A stretch of DNA of 54,876 nucleotides, taken from NCBI RefSeq assembly GCF_000308835.1, contig NZ_BAGN01000116.1, positions 1-54,876 of the forward strand. The letters are read 5' to 3'. Position numbers and translations under genes: made by a program. Shown here piece after piece: positions 47,206 through 54,156 of the stretch (position 1 is the stretch's first letter; each line of letters opens with the position of its first letter). The DNA comes from Nocardia vinacea NBRC 16497. GTDB taxonomy: Bacteria; Actinomycetota; Actinomycetes; Mycobacteriales; Mycobacteriaceae. The notes beneath the pieces were generated by a model. That model had not been told where the DNA came from. It saw nothing but the letters and a program-made list of their open reading frames with translations, and searched no databases.

Positions 47206-47240
47206 GCCGGGCGGTGTGGTCGATGTCCACACCGCCCGGC
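47206..47240. terminator. Terminator between lipase gene and roadblock operon
   Basis: GCCGGGCGGTGTGG (47206-47219) pairs perfectly with CCACACCGCCCGGC (47227-47240) across a 7-base loop. It lies between convergent stops at 47182 and 47265, so it can serve both strands. Confidence 0.8.
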
Positions 47241-47264
47241 TGCGAAAGGTGTTGCACCGCAAGC

Positions 47265-47636
47265 TCACACCTCGAGATCCTCTTCGATGGACTTGAGGCG
47301 GTGCCGAGCCAGCGCGAGGTTCGCCCGGCCACGGTCCAGGGCGATATAGAGGAACAGGCCCTTGGACTTGCGGCCGGTCATCGGGCGGATGATGTGGTAC
47401 TGGCCGGTCAGCGTGATGAGGACATCCTCGATATCCTCCTTGATCTGGAGCTGCTCGATGGTCCGCAGCTTGGCGCGCACCACCTCGGTATTCCCCGCCG
47501 CGGCGACCTGCAGATCCAGTGCCTTGGAACTGCCGAGCATGCCGAGGGCCATGCCGCTGCTGTAGTCGACGACGGCGGCGCCGATCGCACCGTCTATCCC
47601 CATCATGTCCTTCAGCGCCAGATCCAGATTCGTCAT
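47265..47636 (-). CDS. Roadblock/LC7 (MglB-like) protein, third of operon
   Basis: 123 aa. Roadblock fold: helix MTNLDLALKDMMGIDGAIGAAVVDYSSGMALGML, then LDLQVAAAGNTEVVRAKLRTIEQLQIKEDIEDVLITLTGQYHIIRPM and LFLYIALDRGRANLALARHRLKSIEEDL. Proteins of this fold dimerise and regulate small GTPases or kinases. Its start overlaps the stop of the preceding roadblock gene by four bases (ATGA). No MglA-like GTPase is encoded in the window. Confidence 0.9.
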   Translation of the reverse strand: MTNLDLALKDMMGIDGAIGAAVVDYSSGMALGMLGSSKALDLQVAAAGNTEVVRAKLRTIEQLQIKEDIEDVLITLTGQYHIIRPMTGRKSKGLFLYIALDRGRANLALARHRLKSIEEDLEV

Positions 47637-48118
47637 ATCGGTTCCTTTCGATCGGTTTTCCAGGTCCGGTCTTTTCCGGAGTCGGTGGCTGTCAGGTGAT
47701 CGGCGATATTGCGAGCTACCGGGCGTGATTCCAGGTGCAGGCGGCCGACATTCACCTCGGGTCCGGCGAGCACCATCAGCGAGGTCCAGCCCGCCGCGTA
47801 GATCACCGCGTGCCCGCCGGTGCCGTGCACCACGACCTCGCGGAATCCACCGCCGTGCGCGGTGACGGCCAGCTGATATGACAGCGACAGATGGGCCGAG
47901 GCCAGCGCGGCCATGCGGGTCGGCTCGATATCGGGTGGCAGATCGTGTGCGACGAGCAGTCCGTCACTCGAGGCGACGAGCGTGCCGGTCAGATGAGGCA
48001 GACGATCGCGTAGCGCCTTCAGTTCCGCCAGCACCGCCGCATTCGGTTCGGGTCCGGACATCGCCACCTTCGTCAACCTTCCCATCAACTCGCCGAGCAG
48101 TTTCTTCCGCGCGGTCAC
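47633..48118 (-). CDS. Roadblock/LC7 protein, second of operon
   Basis: 161 aa. Core residues about 35-125 fit the fold: LKALRDRLPHLTGTLVASSDGLLVAHDLPPDIEPTRMAALASAHLSLSYQLAVTAHGGGFREVVVHGTGGHAVIYAAGWTSLMVLAGPEVNVGRLHLESRPVARNI is read here in pieces: GTLVASSDGLLVAHDL, RMAALASAHLSL, VVVHGTGGHAVIYAAG and VGRLHLESRPVA. It is most like the CvnB-type proteins of Streptomyces conservons. Four-base overlaps on both sides couple it to the winged-helix gene upstream and the third roadblock gene downstream. Confidence 0.88.
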   Translation of the reverse strand: MTARKKLLGELMGRLTKVAMSGPEPNAAVLAELKALRDRLPHLTGTLVASSDGLLVAHDLPPDIEPTRMAALASAHLSLSYQLAVTAHGGGFREVVVHGTGGHAVIYAAGWTSLMVLAGPEVNVGRLHLESRPVARNIADHLTATDSGKDRTWKTDRKEPI

Positions 48119-48867
48119 GCAAGCTCCTCCAACGCCGCACGGAGGCGGACGAGCACATCGCGATCGACCGGCTCCCAGCTCTGCGGGTGCGCGACCGGGG
48201 CCCGGCGCACCCGGCGCGGGAGAAATTGCCGCGGCTCGGTACCCAGATCGGGCGGCTCGATGAGTCCCGCCGCGGTCAGCTCGCGCACCGCGACCAGCGC
48301 GCCGTAGCTGGTGCGGCCCAGGTCGCGGGCGATGCCGGTGACGCTGCGCCTACTGTCGGCGGCGGCGAGTACCTCGGTCTGGCCGCCGCTGAGCGCGACG
48401 CGTCTGCGCCGGACACGGCGCACCGGCACGACGGGAGCGCGGTCGACCAGTTCGGCCGGCCATGGTTCGGCCTCCGGATCACCCCGCCGGGCGCACTCGT
48501 GCAGCAGTACCTGCGGCGGGATCTGGCAGACCGGGGTCAACCAGTGCGGCGGCGCCGATCGGAATTCTGGAACGACCGGCGTTGCGAGTAGAAAGTAGGC
48601 GGCGTCGAAGACCGACAGCAACGCCAGGGTTTCCAGTCGCGGTAGGACCGGCACACGGCCCGGATCGCCGGACGCGGCCCGCTGCCATTCCGCCGCGGTC
48701 GCTACACCGGCCGCGATCGCGAGCCGTTCCAGATCGGTGGTGCGCAGGCAGTCGGCGGCGGTTATCGCACCGTCTGCGAGGTGAAATGCGCCATCGCCCG
48801 CGCACAGTACGCCGGTGCTTCTTTGCTTTTCCAGTCGCCGCAGTTCGGTCGCGACGTCAACGACCAT
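48115..48867 (-). CDS. DUF4388/PatA-like N-domain plus winged-helix protein of the roadblock operon
   Basis: 250 aa from ATG 48867, with GAGGA six bases upstream; a TTG start at 48882 is less likely. The first 60 residues (MVVDVATELRRLEKQRSTGVLCAGDGAFHLADGAITAADCL) fit the DUF4388/PatA N-terminal pattern. The segment ALSGGQTEVLAAADSRRSVTGIARDLGRTSYGALVAVRELTAAGLIEP near residues 155-205 is a MarR-like winged helix, as in CvnC-type DUF742 proteins. The tail is Arg-rich. It overlaps its upstream neighbour by 11 bases and the downstream roadblock gene by four. It may be the DNA-binding or scaffold output of the module. Confidence 0.75.
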   Translation of the reverse strand: MVVDVATELRRLEKQRSTGVLCAGDGAFHLADGAITAADCLRTTDLERLAIAAGVATAAEWQRAASGDPGRVPVLPRLETLALLSVFDAAYFLLATPVVPEFRSAPPHWLTPVCQIPPQVLLHECARRGDPEAEPWPAELVDRAPVVPVRRVRRRRVALSGGQTEVLAAADSRRSVTGIARDLGRTSYGALVAVRELTAAGLIEPPDLGTEPRQFLPRRVRRAPVAHPQSWEPVDRDVLVRLRAALEELA

Positions 48868-49246
48868 GAGCGTCCTCGACAAATTCGCCGAGAATTGTGC
48901 GGAGTCGAAATCTCGCGATGGCCAGATTTCCGGTGTCCTCGTCGAATAGCACGTGTACGAAAAGGCGACCGTCGAAGTCGCCGTTCACCAGATTCAACAG
49001 GTGATAGCCGCGGGTGCCGCACACGATGATCTCGGTGAGGTCGTCGTCGCGATCGGTCGCCAGCGCCGGACAGCCGAGCACCGTGCGGACCACATCAGTC
49101 GTGGTAGCGGCATCCTCGTGTTGATCGACATGGTCGTGCCGACCCGCCGCGGCGATCGCCAGACCGCTCGCGCTGTCCACCATCGTCACGCTGCGCGCAC
49201 CGGGAATGTCCATGATGCGTTTCAAGCAGTCGTCGATACCGATCAC
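48857..49246 (-). CDS. Roadblock/LC7 protein, first of operon
   Basis: 129 aa from GTG 49246. The fold is seen in IDDCLKRIMDIPGARSVTMVDSASGLAIAAAG, a His/Asp-rich loop RHDHVDQHEDAATTTDVV, then LTEIIVCGTRGYHLLNLV and RLFVHVLFDEDTGNLAIARFRLRTI. The HDHVDQHED loop could bind metal, which I have not seen described for this fold. It is the promoter-proximal gene of the four-gene operon; a 458-bp gap with ATACC-N4-GGTAT palindromes lies upstream. Confidence 0.85.
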   Translation of the reverse strand: MIGIDDCLKRIMDIPGARSVTMVDSASGLAIAAAGRHDHVDQHEDAATTTDVVRTVLGCPALATDRDDDLTEIIVCGTRGYHLLNLVNGDFDGRLFVHVLFDEDTGNLAIARFRLRTILGEFVEDAHGR

Positions 49247-49704
49247 CGCGCCCGGCCTGTCATTTCGGGGATTCCAGCGGTCCAGACGCTACACACTGCG
49301 GACAGGTGATGGAAGGCGAATTCTTCAGATTTCTGACCGAGCGCCGCATTTCCGCCGGATACGCGGATAAGAATACCTTTCGGTATCAATACCTTTCGGT
49401 ATCAAAAATGTCGGCCGAGCCGAATGTGGCACGGAATACTCACTTTTCGGCTGCCGACGGCCGAATGTCATTCGGTATTAACTACTGTTGGTGTCGAGGC
49501 GACGAGAGTCGCGGTGGCAGTGGAGAACCGGCATTTCGATCAGCAAACGTATATGTCCAGCATAGCTACTGACTGGCGAACACGCGGCCAGGCGGCCGAG
49601 TTGTGCGGGAGACGGCGAAGCCCGGGCGGCATTCGGGGCGGGGCCAGTGTGTGGATGCCGGGCTCGGTGGGGTGGCGGGGCGGCTCCGGCGAGGAGGCCG
49701 AAAC
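49247..49704. promoter_or_regulatory. Gap with tandem palindromic repeat upstream of the roadblock operon
   Basis: ATACCTTTCGGTATCA occurs twice in direct tandem (49373-49388 and 49389-49404). Each copy contains the palindrome ATACC-TTTC-GGTAT. A further half-like TTCGGTAT occurs near 49467. The region has lower GC than its surroundings around 49310-49490. Nothing gene-like is convincing in the rest, which ends at the stop of the TetR gene. Confidence 0.6.
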
Positions 49705-50292
49705 TCAGTGCGGCGCGAGGCTTTGCAGGGCGAGCGCGATCAGTCGTGGCATGACCGTCGCACCCTCGACGGTCCTGGGCTCGTGCAGATGTTCGGCGAG
49801 TGTGAGGTGGACCTGGCCGTGCAGCATGGCCCAGATCAGCGCGGCGATCTCGCGAACATCGCCGGGGATGAGGATCCGGTCCCGCTGCGCGTCGGCGACG
49901 AGTTCGTAGAAGTACGCGGCGCATTCGTCGGCGGCGTCGAGCAGCACCTGGCTAGGGGACTGGATCTGGTAGTCGCCGAATTCGAGGCGGTAGTGATCGG
50001 GGCGTTCCATCGCGCCGCGGGCGTAGGCGAGGCAGGCGCGATAGAGCGGGGTGCCCTCACCCGTCGTATCCGTGGCCGCCTGCCGCATCTGGCCGATCAA
50101 CCAGGTCAGATTTTCCGCCGCCACCGCACTGAGCAGCGCGTCCTTGTCCTGGAAGTGGCGATAGGGCGCGGTCCGCGATACCCCGGTCGCGGCGCCGACG
50201 GCGCGCAGCGTGACATGGTCCGGACCGCCCTTGGTCAGCAACTCGCTGGCCGCGGCTACCAGGGCTGTGCGGGTGTCGACGGCTTTGTTCAT
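49705..50292 (-). CDS. TetR-family regulator of the adjacent MFS pump
   Basis: 195 aa from ATG 50292 (a TTG one codon earlier is open). The HTH reads RTALVAAASELLTKGGPDHVTLRAVGAATGVSRTAPYRHFQDKDALLSAVA, with APYRHFQDK at the end. The C-terminal domain (PDHYRLEFGDYQIQSPSQVLLDAADE and AALIWAMLHGQVHLTLAEH) is of the TetR_C_13/WHG kind. It is divergent from an MFS drug transporter, with a perfect palindrome in the 91-bp gap, so autoregulation and pump repression are expected. The inducer is unknown. Confidence 0.87.
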   Translation of the reverse strand: MNKAVDTRTALVAAASELLTKGGPDHVTLRAVGAATGVSRTAPYRHFQDKDALLSAVAAENLTWLIGQMRQAATDTTGEGTPLYRACLAYARGAMERPDHYRLEFGDYQIQSPSQVLLDAADECAAYFYELVADAQRDRILIPGDVREIAALIWAMLHGQVHLTLAEHLHEPRTVEGATVMPRLIALALQSLAPH

Positions 50293-50311
50293 CAAACGAG
50301 CATAAAAGAAA

Positions 50312-50353
50312 GTTGACGCTGTCCACAGGGCCGGTTAGGTTGACACAGTCAAC
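50312..50353. promoter_or_regulatory. TetR operator pair before the MFS pump
   Basis: GTTGACACAGTCAAC (50339-50353) is a perfect 15-bp palindrome. A second, imperfect copy GTTGACGCTGTCCAC sits at 50312-50326, centres 27 bp apart. Both lie between the TetR start and the MFS start at 50384. Confidence 0.75.
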
Positions 50354-50383
50354 ACGATATCCGGTGTCCGAGGGGGACGACCC

Positions 50384-51922
50384 GTGACCGAGACCATTCC
50401 CCACCCCCGAAGGTGGGCGATCCTATCCATAATGTGCCTGGCGCTCATCGTCGCCGGGCTCGACACTCTGATCATCACGATGGCCTTACCGTCCATTCAG
50501 GACCAGCTCAGCGCGACGCCCGGCGAGTTGCAGTGGATGGTGGATGCCTATTCGCTGGCGTTCGCGGCGCCGATCCTGTTCGCGGGCGGACTCGTCGATC
50601 GCTTCGGTCGCCGACTCGGCTTCACCAGCGGCATGGTGGTTTTCCTCATCGCCTCCATCGCCGCGGTGCTTGCGGGCAGTGCGGCCACACTCATCGCGGC
50701 TCGGGTCGGAATGGGCCTGGGTGCTGCGCTGATCATGCCGTCCACACTGTCGCTGATCCGGCATATTTTCCCGTCGGAGGAGCGGGCCAAGGCCATGGGC
50801 ATCTGGGTGGGCGCGGCCTCACTCGGTGTCCCGCTCGGCCCGGTGATCGGCGGCGTCCTGCTGGAGAATGTCTGGTGGGGGTCGGTCTTCCTGATCAATC
50901 TGCCGCTCATCGGCGCGGCGCTGATCGGCTGCCTGCTGCTCATTCCGGAATCGCGCAACGAGGACCATCCGGGTCTGGATACGGTCGGTCTGGTGCTGTC
51001 GGTGGCGGGTCTGCTCGCGGCCGTCGACGGCATAATCGAGGCGCCCGCACACGGCTGGACCTCCGCGCGCACGCTGATCCTGGTCATCGGGGGTGTCGCG
51101 GTGCTGGCCGGCTTCATCGTCTGGGAGCGCCGTGCGCGCAATCCGATGCTCAGCGATGCGGTCTTCCGCGACCGCCGGTTCGGCGGTCCGCTGGTGACGA
51201 TCTCGACCCTGTCCTTCGGACTGTTCGGCGCGCTGTTCCTGGTCACGCTGTATCTGCAATTCGCGCTGGGGTATGAGCCGCTGAAGGCGGGCGCGCACAT
51301 GCTCGCGCTGTGCACGATGATGTTCGCCGCGCCGTTGGCCACCAAGTTGGTCGAGCGGTTCGGGCTCGGCCCGGTGTCGATGTTCGGCCTGGTGCTGATG
51401 GTGGTCTCGCTGGTGGTGCTCGCCGCCGGTGACGCACCGTCGAGCGGTCGGGTGCTGCTCGCGCTCGGGGTGATGGGCATCGGCGTCGGATTCGGCACCG
51501 CGCCCTCGACGAATTCGGTGCTGGAGGCCACGCCCGCGCACCAGTCCGGCGCGGGATCCGCGGTCGCCGATGTCGCGTTCCAGTTGGGCGGTGCGCTCGG
51601 TATCGCGGTCATGGGCAGTGTGGTGACGACCGGCTATCGCAACGGGGTGACTGTTCCGGACGGCCTGTCGCCGAGCCTGCACGAGGCCGCCGCCAGTTCG
51701 ATCGGCGGTGCCGCCGCGGCCGCCCGCTTCATCGGTGATGGTGGCGCCCAGCTGTTGGCCTCGGCGACCGATGCCTTCCTCGACGGGGTGCGCTCGGCGA
51801 CGATCGTCGGCGCGGTGGTGGCCGCCGTCGGGGCGGTGCTCGCGGCCATCGTGCTGCCGCGCGGCCGCACGGAATCGCCCGCACCCGAAGCCGAGGAATT
51901 ACGCGGCGACCTGGTGGCCTGA
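50384..51922 (+). CDS. MFS drug-efflux transporter, DHA2 (14-TM) type
   Basis: 512 aa from GTG 50384 with CGAGGGGGA upstream. Fourteen helices can be traced. Family motifs are present: motif D1-like LDTLIITMALPSIQ, LQWMVDAYSLAFAAPIL, motif A GGLVDRFGRRLGF, and motif C region GVPLGPVIGGVLLENVWWGSVFLINLPL. It would export hydrophobic drugs or natural products using the proton gradient. A divergent TetR repressor controls it, and a small SnoaL-like gene follows 60 bases downstream, probably in the same transcript. Confidence 0.92.
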   Translation: MTETIPHPRRWAILSIMCLALIVAGLDTLIITMALPSIQDQLSATPGELQWMVDAYSLAFAAPILFAGGLVDRFGRRLGFTSGMVVFLIASIAAVLAGSAATLIAARVGMGLGAALIMPSTLSLIRHIFPSEERAKAMGIWVGAASLGVPLGPVIGGVLLENVWWGSVFLINLPLIGAALIGCLLLIPESRNEDHPGLDTVGLVLSVAGLLAAVDGIIEAPAHGWTSARTLILVIGGVAVLAGFIVWERRARNPMLSDAVFRDRRFGGPLVTISTLSFGLFGALFLVTLYLQFALGYEPLKAGAHMLALCTMMFAAPLATKLVERFGLGPVSMFGLVLMVVSLVVLAAGDAPSSGRVLLALGVMGIGVGFGTAPSTNSVLEATPAHQSGAGSAVADVAFQLGGALGIAVMGSVVTTGYRNGVTVPDGLSPSLHEAAASSIGGAAAAARFIGDGGAQLLASATDAFLDGVRSATIVGAVVAAVGAVLAAIVLPRGRTESPAPEAEELRGDLVA

Positions 51923-51982
51923 AACGTCGGGCCGGAGCCCCCCGACCCGTTTTGTTCGAAACCCAACGAAAGGACGAGAATT

Positions 51983-52354
51983 ATGAGCTCGGCAAATCTG
52001 GACGATTTCATCAGCGACTACTTCGGCATGTGGAACGAGGCCGACGAGGGTAAGCGCCATGCCGCGATCGAGGCGATGTGGGCCGACGCGGCGGCATTTC
52101 ACATCTCACCGGCCGGGGCGAGCTTCGCGGGGGTCCCGGACATTCGGGCGAATATCGACCGGGTGAACAAGCAGAACATCCAGGAGGCCGGTTTCCGGTT
52201 CCGGCATGTCAATACCGTGGCCAACCACGACTCGGTGGCATTGCAGTGGGAGATGGTGGACGGCAGTGACCAGGTCGTCGGCGCCGGTCGAGATTTCATC
52301 CTGCGCGGTGCGGACGGTCGAATGAATGCCGTCTACATGTTCATGGGTTTGTGA
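51983..52354 (+). CDS. SnoaL/NTF2-like small protein
   Basis: 123 aa, RBS AAAGGACGAG before the ATG. The cone-like fold is suggested by LDDFISDYFGMWNEADEGKRHAAIEAMWADAAAFHISPAG at the start, SFAGVPDIRANIDRVNKQ, and the strand pair RFRHVNTVANHDSVALQWEMVDGSDQVVGAGRDFIL followed by GRMNAVYMFMGL. The fold binds small ligands or catalyses isomerisations; no activity can be assigned here. It sits directly after the efflux pump and may share its promoter, so it may detoxify or bind the same compound. Confidence 0.8.
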   Translation: MSSANLDDFISDYFGMWNEADEGKRHAAIEAMWADAAAFHISPAGASFAGVPDIRANIDRVNKQNIQEAGFRFRHVNTVANHDSVALQWEMVDGSDQVVGAGRDFILRGADGRMNAVYMFMGL

Positions 52355-52847
52355 TCGGGTAGGGGTGTGATCCCGCGATAGCTGCTGGGACGGAGGGCAT
52401 TCCAGGAATATCGCAGCAGGATGCGTTGGTCCCGGGCGGACGGCGGAATCATAACGATTCGCTCCGCCCGGGATCTTCGCGTGTGCGTCGGCGGCCACCC
52501 GCATCGGTGGTCCGCCGACTTCGTGTTCGCGCATCGATAACCACGCAAATCAATTGCCCCCATTTTCGGTGGCATGGGAAGTCGGGCCGTAACGAACCGT
52601 GCTGTCCGGCAGATAAAAAGGGTGGGTAGGGTTTATTCAACTGCGGAATTCCGTGATTCGAAGAATCGAGCGTCTCGTGGAATTACCTGAATTTTTCGTG
52701 TGTATTCGTCGGATGAGCCGATTGCGATCTGACACACATCGACGGTCGCGGAAAATCTTGATAGCTTTGGTCGAGGATGTGCAGCGTCGCACAGATCGAA
52801 TTCCTTGATTCGCTTTTCTGGCAAACCATAATACCGGGGGGTATTCG
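52355..52847. promoter_or_regulatory. Gap with hairpin and palindrome before the SARP gene
   Basis: TCCCGGGCGGA (52430-52440) and TCCGCCCGGGA (52463-52473) form an 11-bp stem with a large loop, likely ending the SnoaL-gene transcript. ATACCGGGGGGTAT (52831-52844) is the ATACC-N4-GGTAT palindrome seen before the roadblock operon, immediately ahead of the SARP start. The stretch 52620-52830 is unusually AT-rich for this window; no gene is evident. Confidence 0.5.
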
Positions 52848-53675
52848 GTGAACACTGTAAATTCGATGAAATCGCACGCTCGGGAGCAATTCCCGCAGTC
52901 GCCATACCGTGTGCTCGGCCCGCTGAAGGTGCCAGGTGTCGTCCGGGGCCCGAAGGTGCGGCGACTGATGGCCCTACTGCTGGTCAATGCCGGGGAGGTG
53001 GTCTCGATGGACGCCATGGTCGACGAGTTGTGGGGTGACAACCCACCGAGTCAGGCCACCTCCACCGCTCGCACGCACGTCTATCACCTGCGCAAGATGC
53101 TCGCCGGGGGGTCGGCGCTGTCTACCGTGGAGGGTGCGGATGCGTTGGTCACCTGGCCGTGCGGCTATCAGCTGTGTGTGCCGCACCAGCAGATCGACAG
53201 CCGGATCTTCGGCCAGCTCGTCGATAAGGGGCGCACCCAGATGCACGCCGGTGCGTTCGCCGAGGCCAGGGAAAGCCTGCAGTCGGCACTGGCGCTGTGG
53301 CAGGGCCGGGCCCTGGCCGATCTGGTGCTCGGTGAAATCCTGTCCCGCCACGTCGCCCATCTGCACGATCTCAAGACCCGCGCACAGGAACTGCGTATCG
53401 AGGCCGATATGCGGTTGGGCCTGCATCGCGACCTCATTCCGGAACTGCGCAGCCTGATCGCGCTCGATCCGCTCAACGAGTGGTTGCACGCGCGCCTGAT
53501 CGAGGCACTGCACGCCAGTGGGCGTCGCAGCGAGGCGCTGCGGGCCTATCACGAACTGCGCGTGCTGCTCGACCGCGAATTGGGTCTCGGCCCGAGCGAT
53601 GAACTGCGACGGCTGCAGCGCGAGATCCTGACCGCCGACGCGCAGCCGCCCGCCCTGCGTCCCGTCGCTCGATGA
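52848..53675 (+). CDS. SARP-type (AfsR/DnrI/RedD) transcriptional activator
   Basis: 275 aa from GTG 52848, just four bases after the palindrome at 52831-52844. An OmpR-like winged helix (about 20-105: PYRVLGPLKVPGVVRGPKVRRLMALLLVNAGEVVSMDAMVDELWGDNPP then ARTHVYHLRKML) is followed by a bacterial transcriptional activation domain (about 110-262: RIFGQLVDKG, ESLQSALALWQGRALADL, LNEWLHARLIEALHASGRRSEALRAYHELRVLLDRELGLGPSDELRRLQ). Such proteins switch on secondary-metabolite clusters. The gene is followed within 31 bases by a LuxR-type gene. Confidence 0.9.
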   Translation: MNTVNSMKSHAREQFPQSPYRVLGPLKVPGVVRGPKVRRLMALLLVNAGEVVSMDAMVDELWGDNPPSQATSTARTHVYHLRKMLAGGSALSTVEGADALVTWPCGYQLCVPHQQIDSRIFGQLVDKGRTQMHAGAFAEARESLQSALALWQGRALADLVLGEILSRHVAHLHDLKTRAQELRIEADMRLGLHRDLIPELRSLIALDPLNEWLHARLIEALHASGRRSEALRAYHELRVLLDRELGLGPSDELRRLQREILTADAQPPALRPVAR

Positions 53676-53705
53676 CTCGGCGGCAGTTGGCGGATGGGGG
53701 CGGGC

Positions 53706-54110
53706 ATGACGGTTCGAGGCGAGAAACCGGATCTGCAGCTGCGAGTCGGTAACCGCGTGGAGTTGGCCGGTCGGCTGCTCGAGCAGTACGCGCACACCTG
53801 GCCGCCGGAGCCGGAGGTACTGCGGCGGGCACGGTCGGCGCTCGATGATGCGCTGGCGGCGTTGGGGGAGCTTGCGGTTCCGGTGCCAACGGGCCGGAAC
53901 CTGCTGTCGCCACGGGAACGCGAGATCGTGGATCTGGTGGCAATGGCATTGAGCAACAGGCAGATTGCGGTTCGATTGGCGATTACGGAGGGGACCGTCA
54001 AACGGCATCTGCGCAATATCTTCACCAAACTCGGTGCGGTATCGCGGCTCGATGTGGTGAACAAGGCAGGCGGACAAGCGCATTCGGATCCGGCGAGGCG
54101 TGGCGCATGA
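53706..54110 (+). CDS. LuxR-type HTH response regulator-like protein, short
   Basis: 134 aa from ATG 53706 (GGGGGCGGGC upstream); ATG 53694 is an alternative. The C-terminal NarL/LuxR helix-turn-helix is complete: LLSPREREIVDLVAMALSNRQIAVRLAITEGTVKRHLRNIFTKLGAVSRLDVVNKA. The N-terminal 70 residues are helical (RRARSALDDALAALGEL) with no receiver-domain phosphorylation site, so it is not a standard response regulator. It lies directly after the SARP gene and is probably co-transcribed. The downstream hairpin separates it from the minus-strand ketosynthase-like gene. Confidence 0.85.
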   Translation: MTVRGEKPDLQLRVGNRVELAGRLLEQYAHTWPPEPEVLRRARSALDDALAALGELAVPVPTGRNLLSPREREIVDLVAMALSNRQIAVRLAITEGTVKRHLRNIFTKLGAVSRLDVVNKAGGQAHSDPARRGA

Positions 54111-54112
54111 AA

Positions 54113-54142
54113 CGGGCCGGAACCTCGATCGGTTCCGGCCCG
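54113..54142. terminator. Terminator between LuxR and ketosynthase-like genes
   Basis: CGGGCCGGAACC (54113-54124) pairs perfectly with GGTTCCGGCCCG (54131-54142) over a six-base loop TCGATC, between stops at 54110 (plus) and 54157 (minus). Confidence 0.75.
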
Positions 54143-54156
54143 CTCATTTGCGGAAT

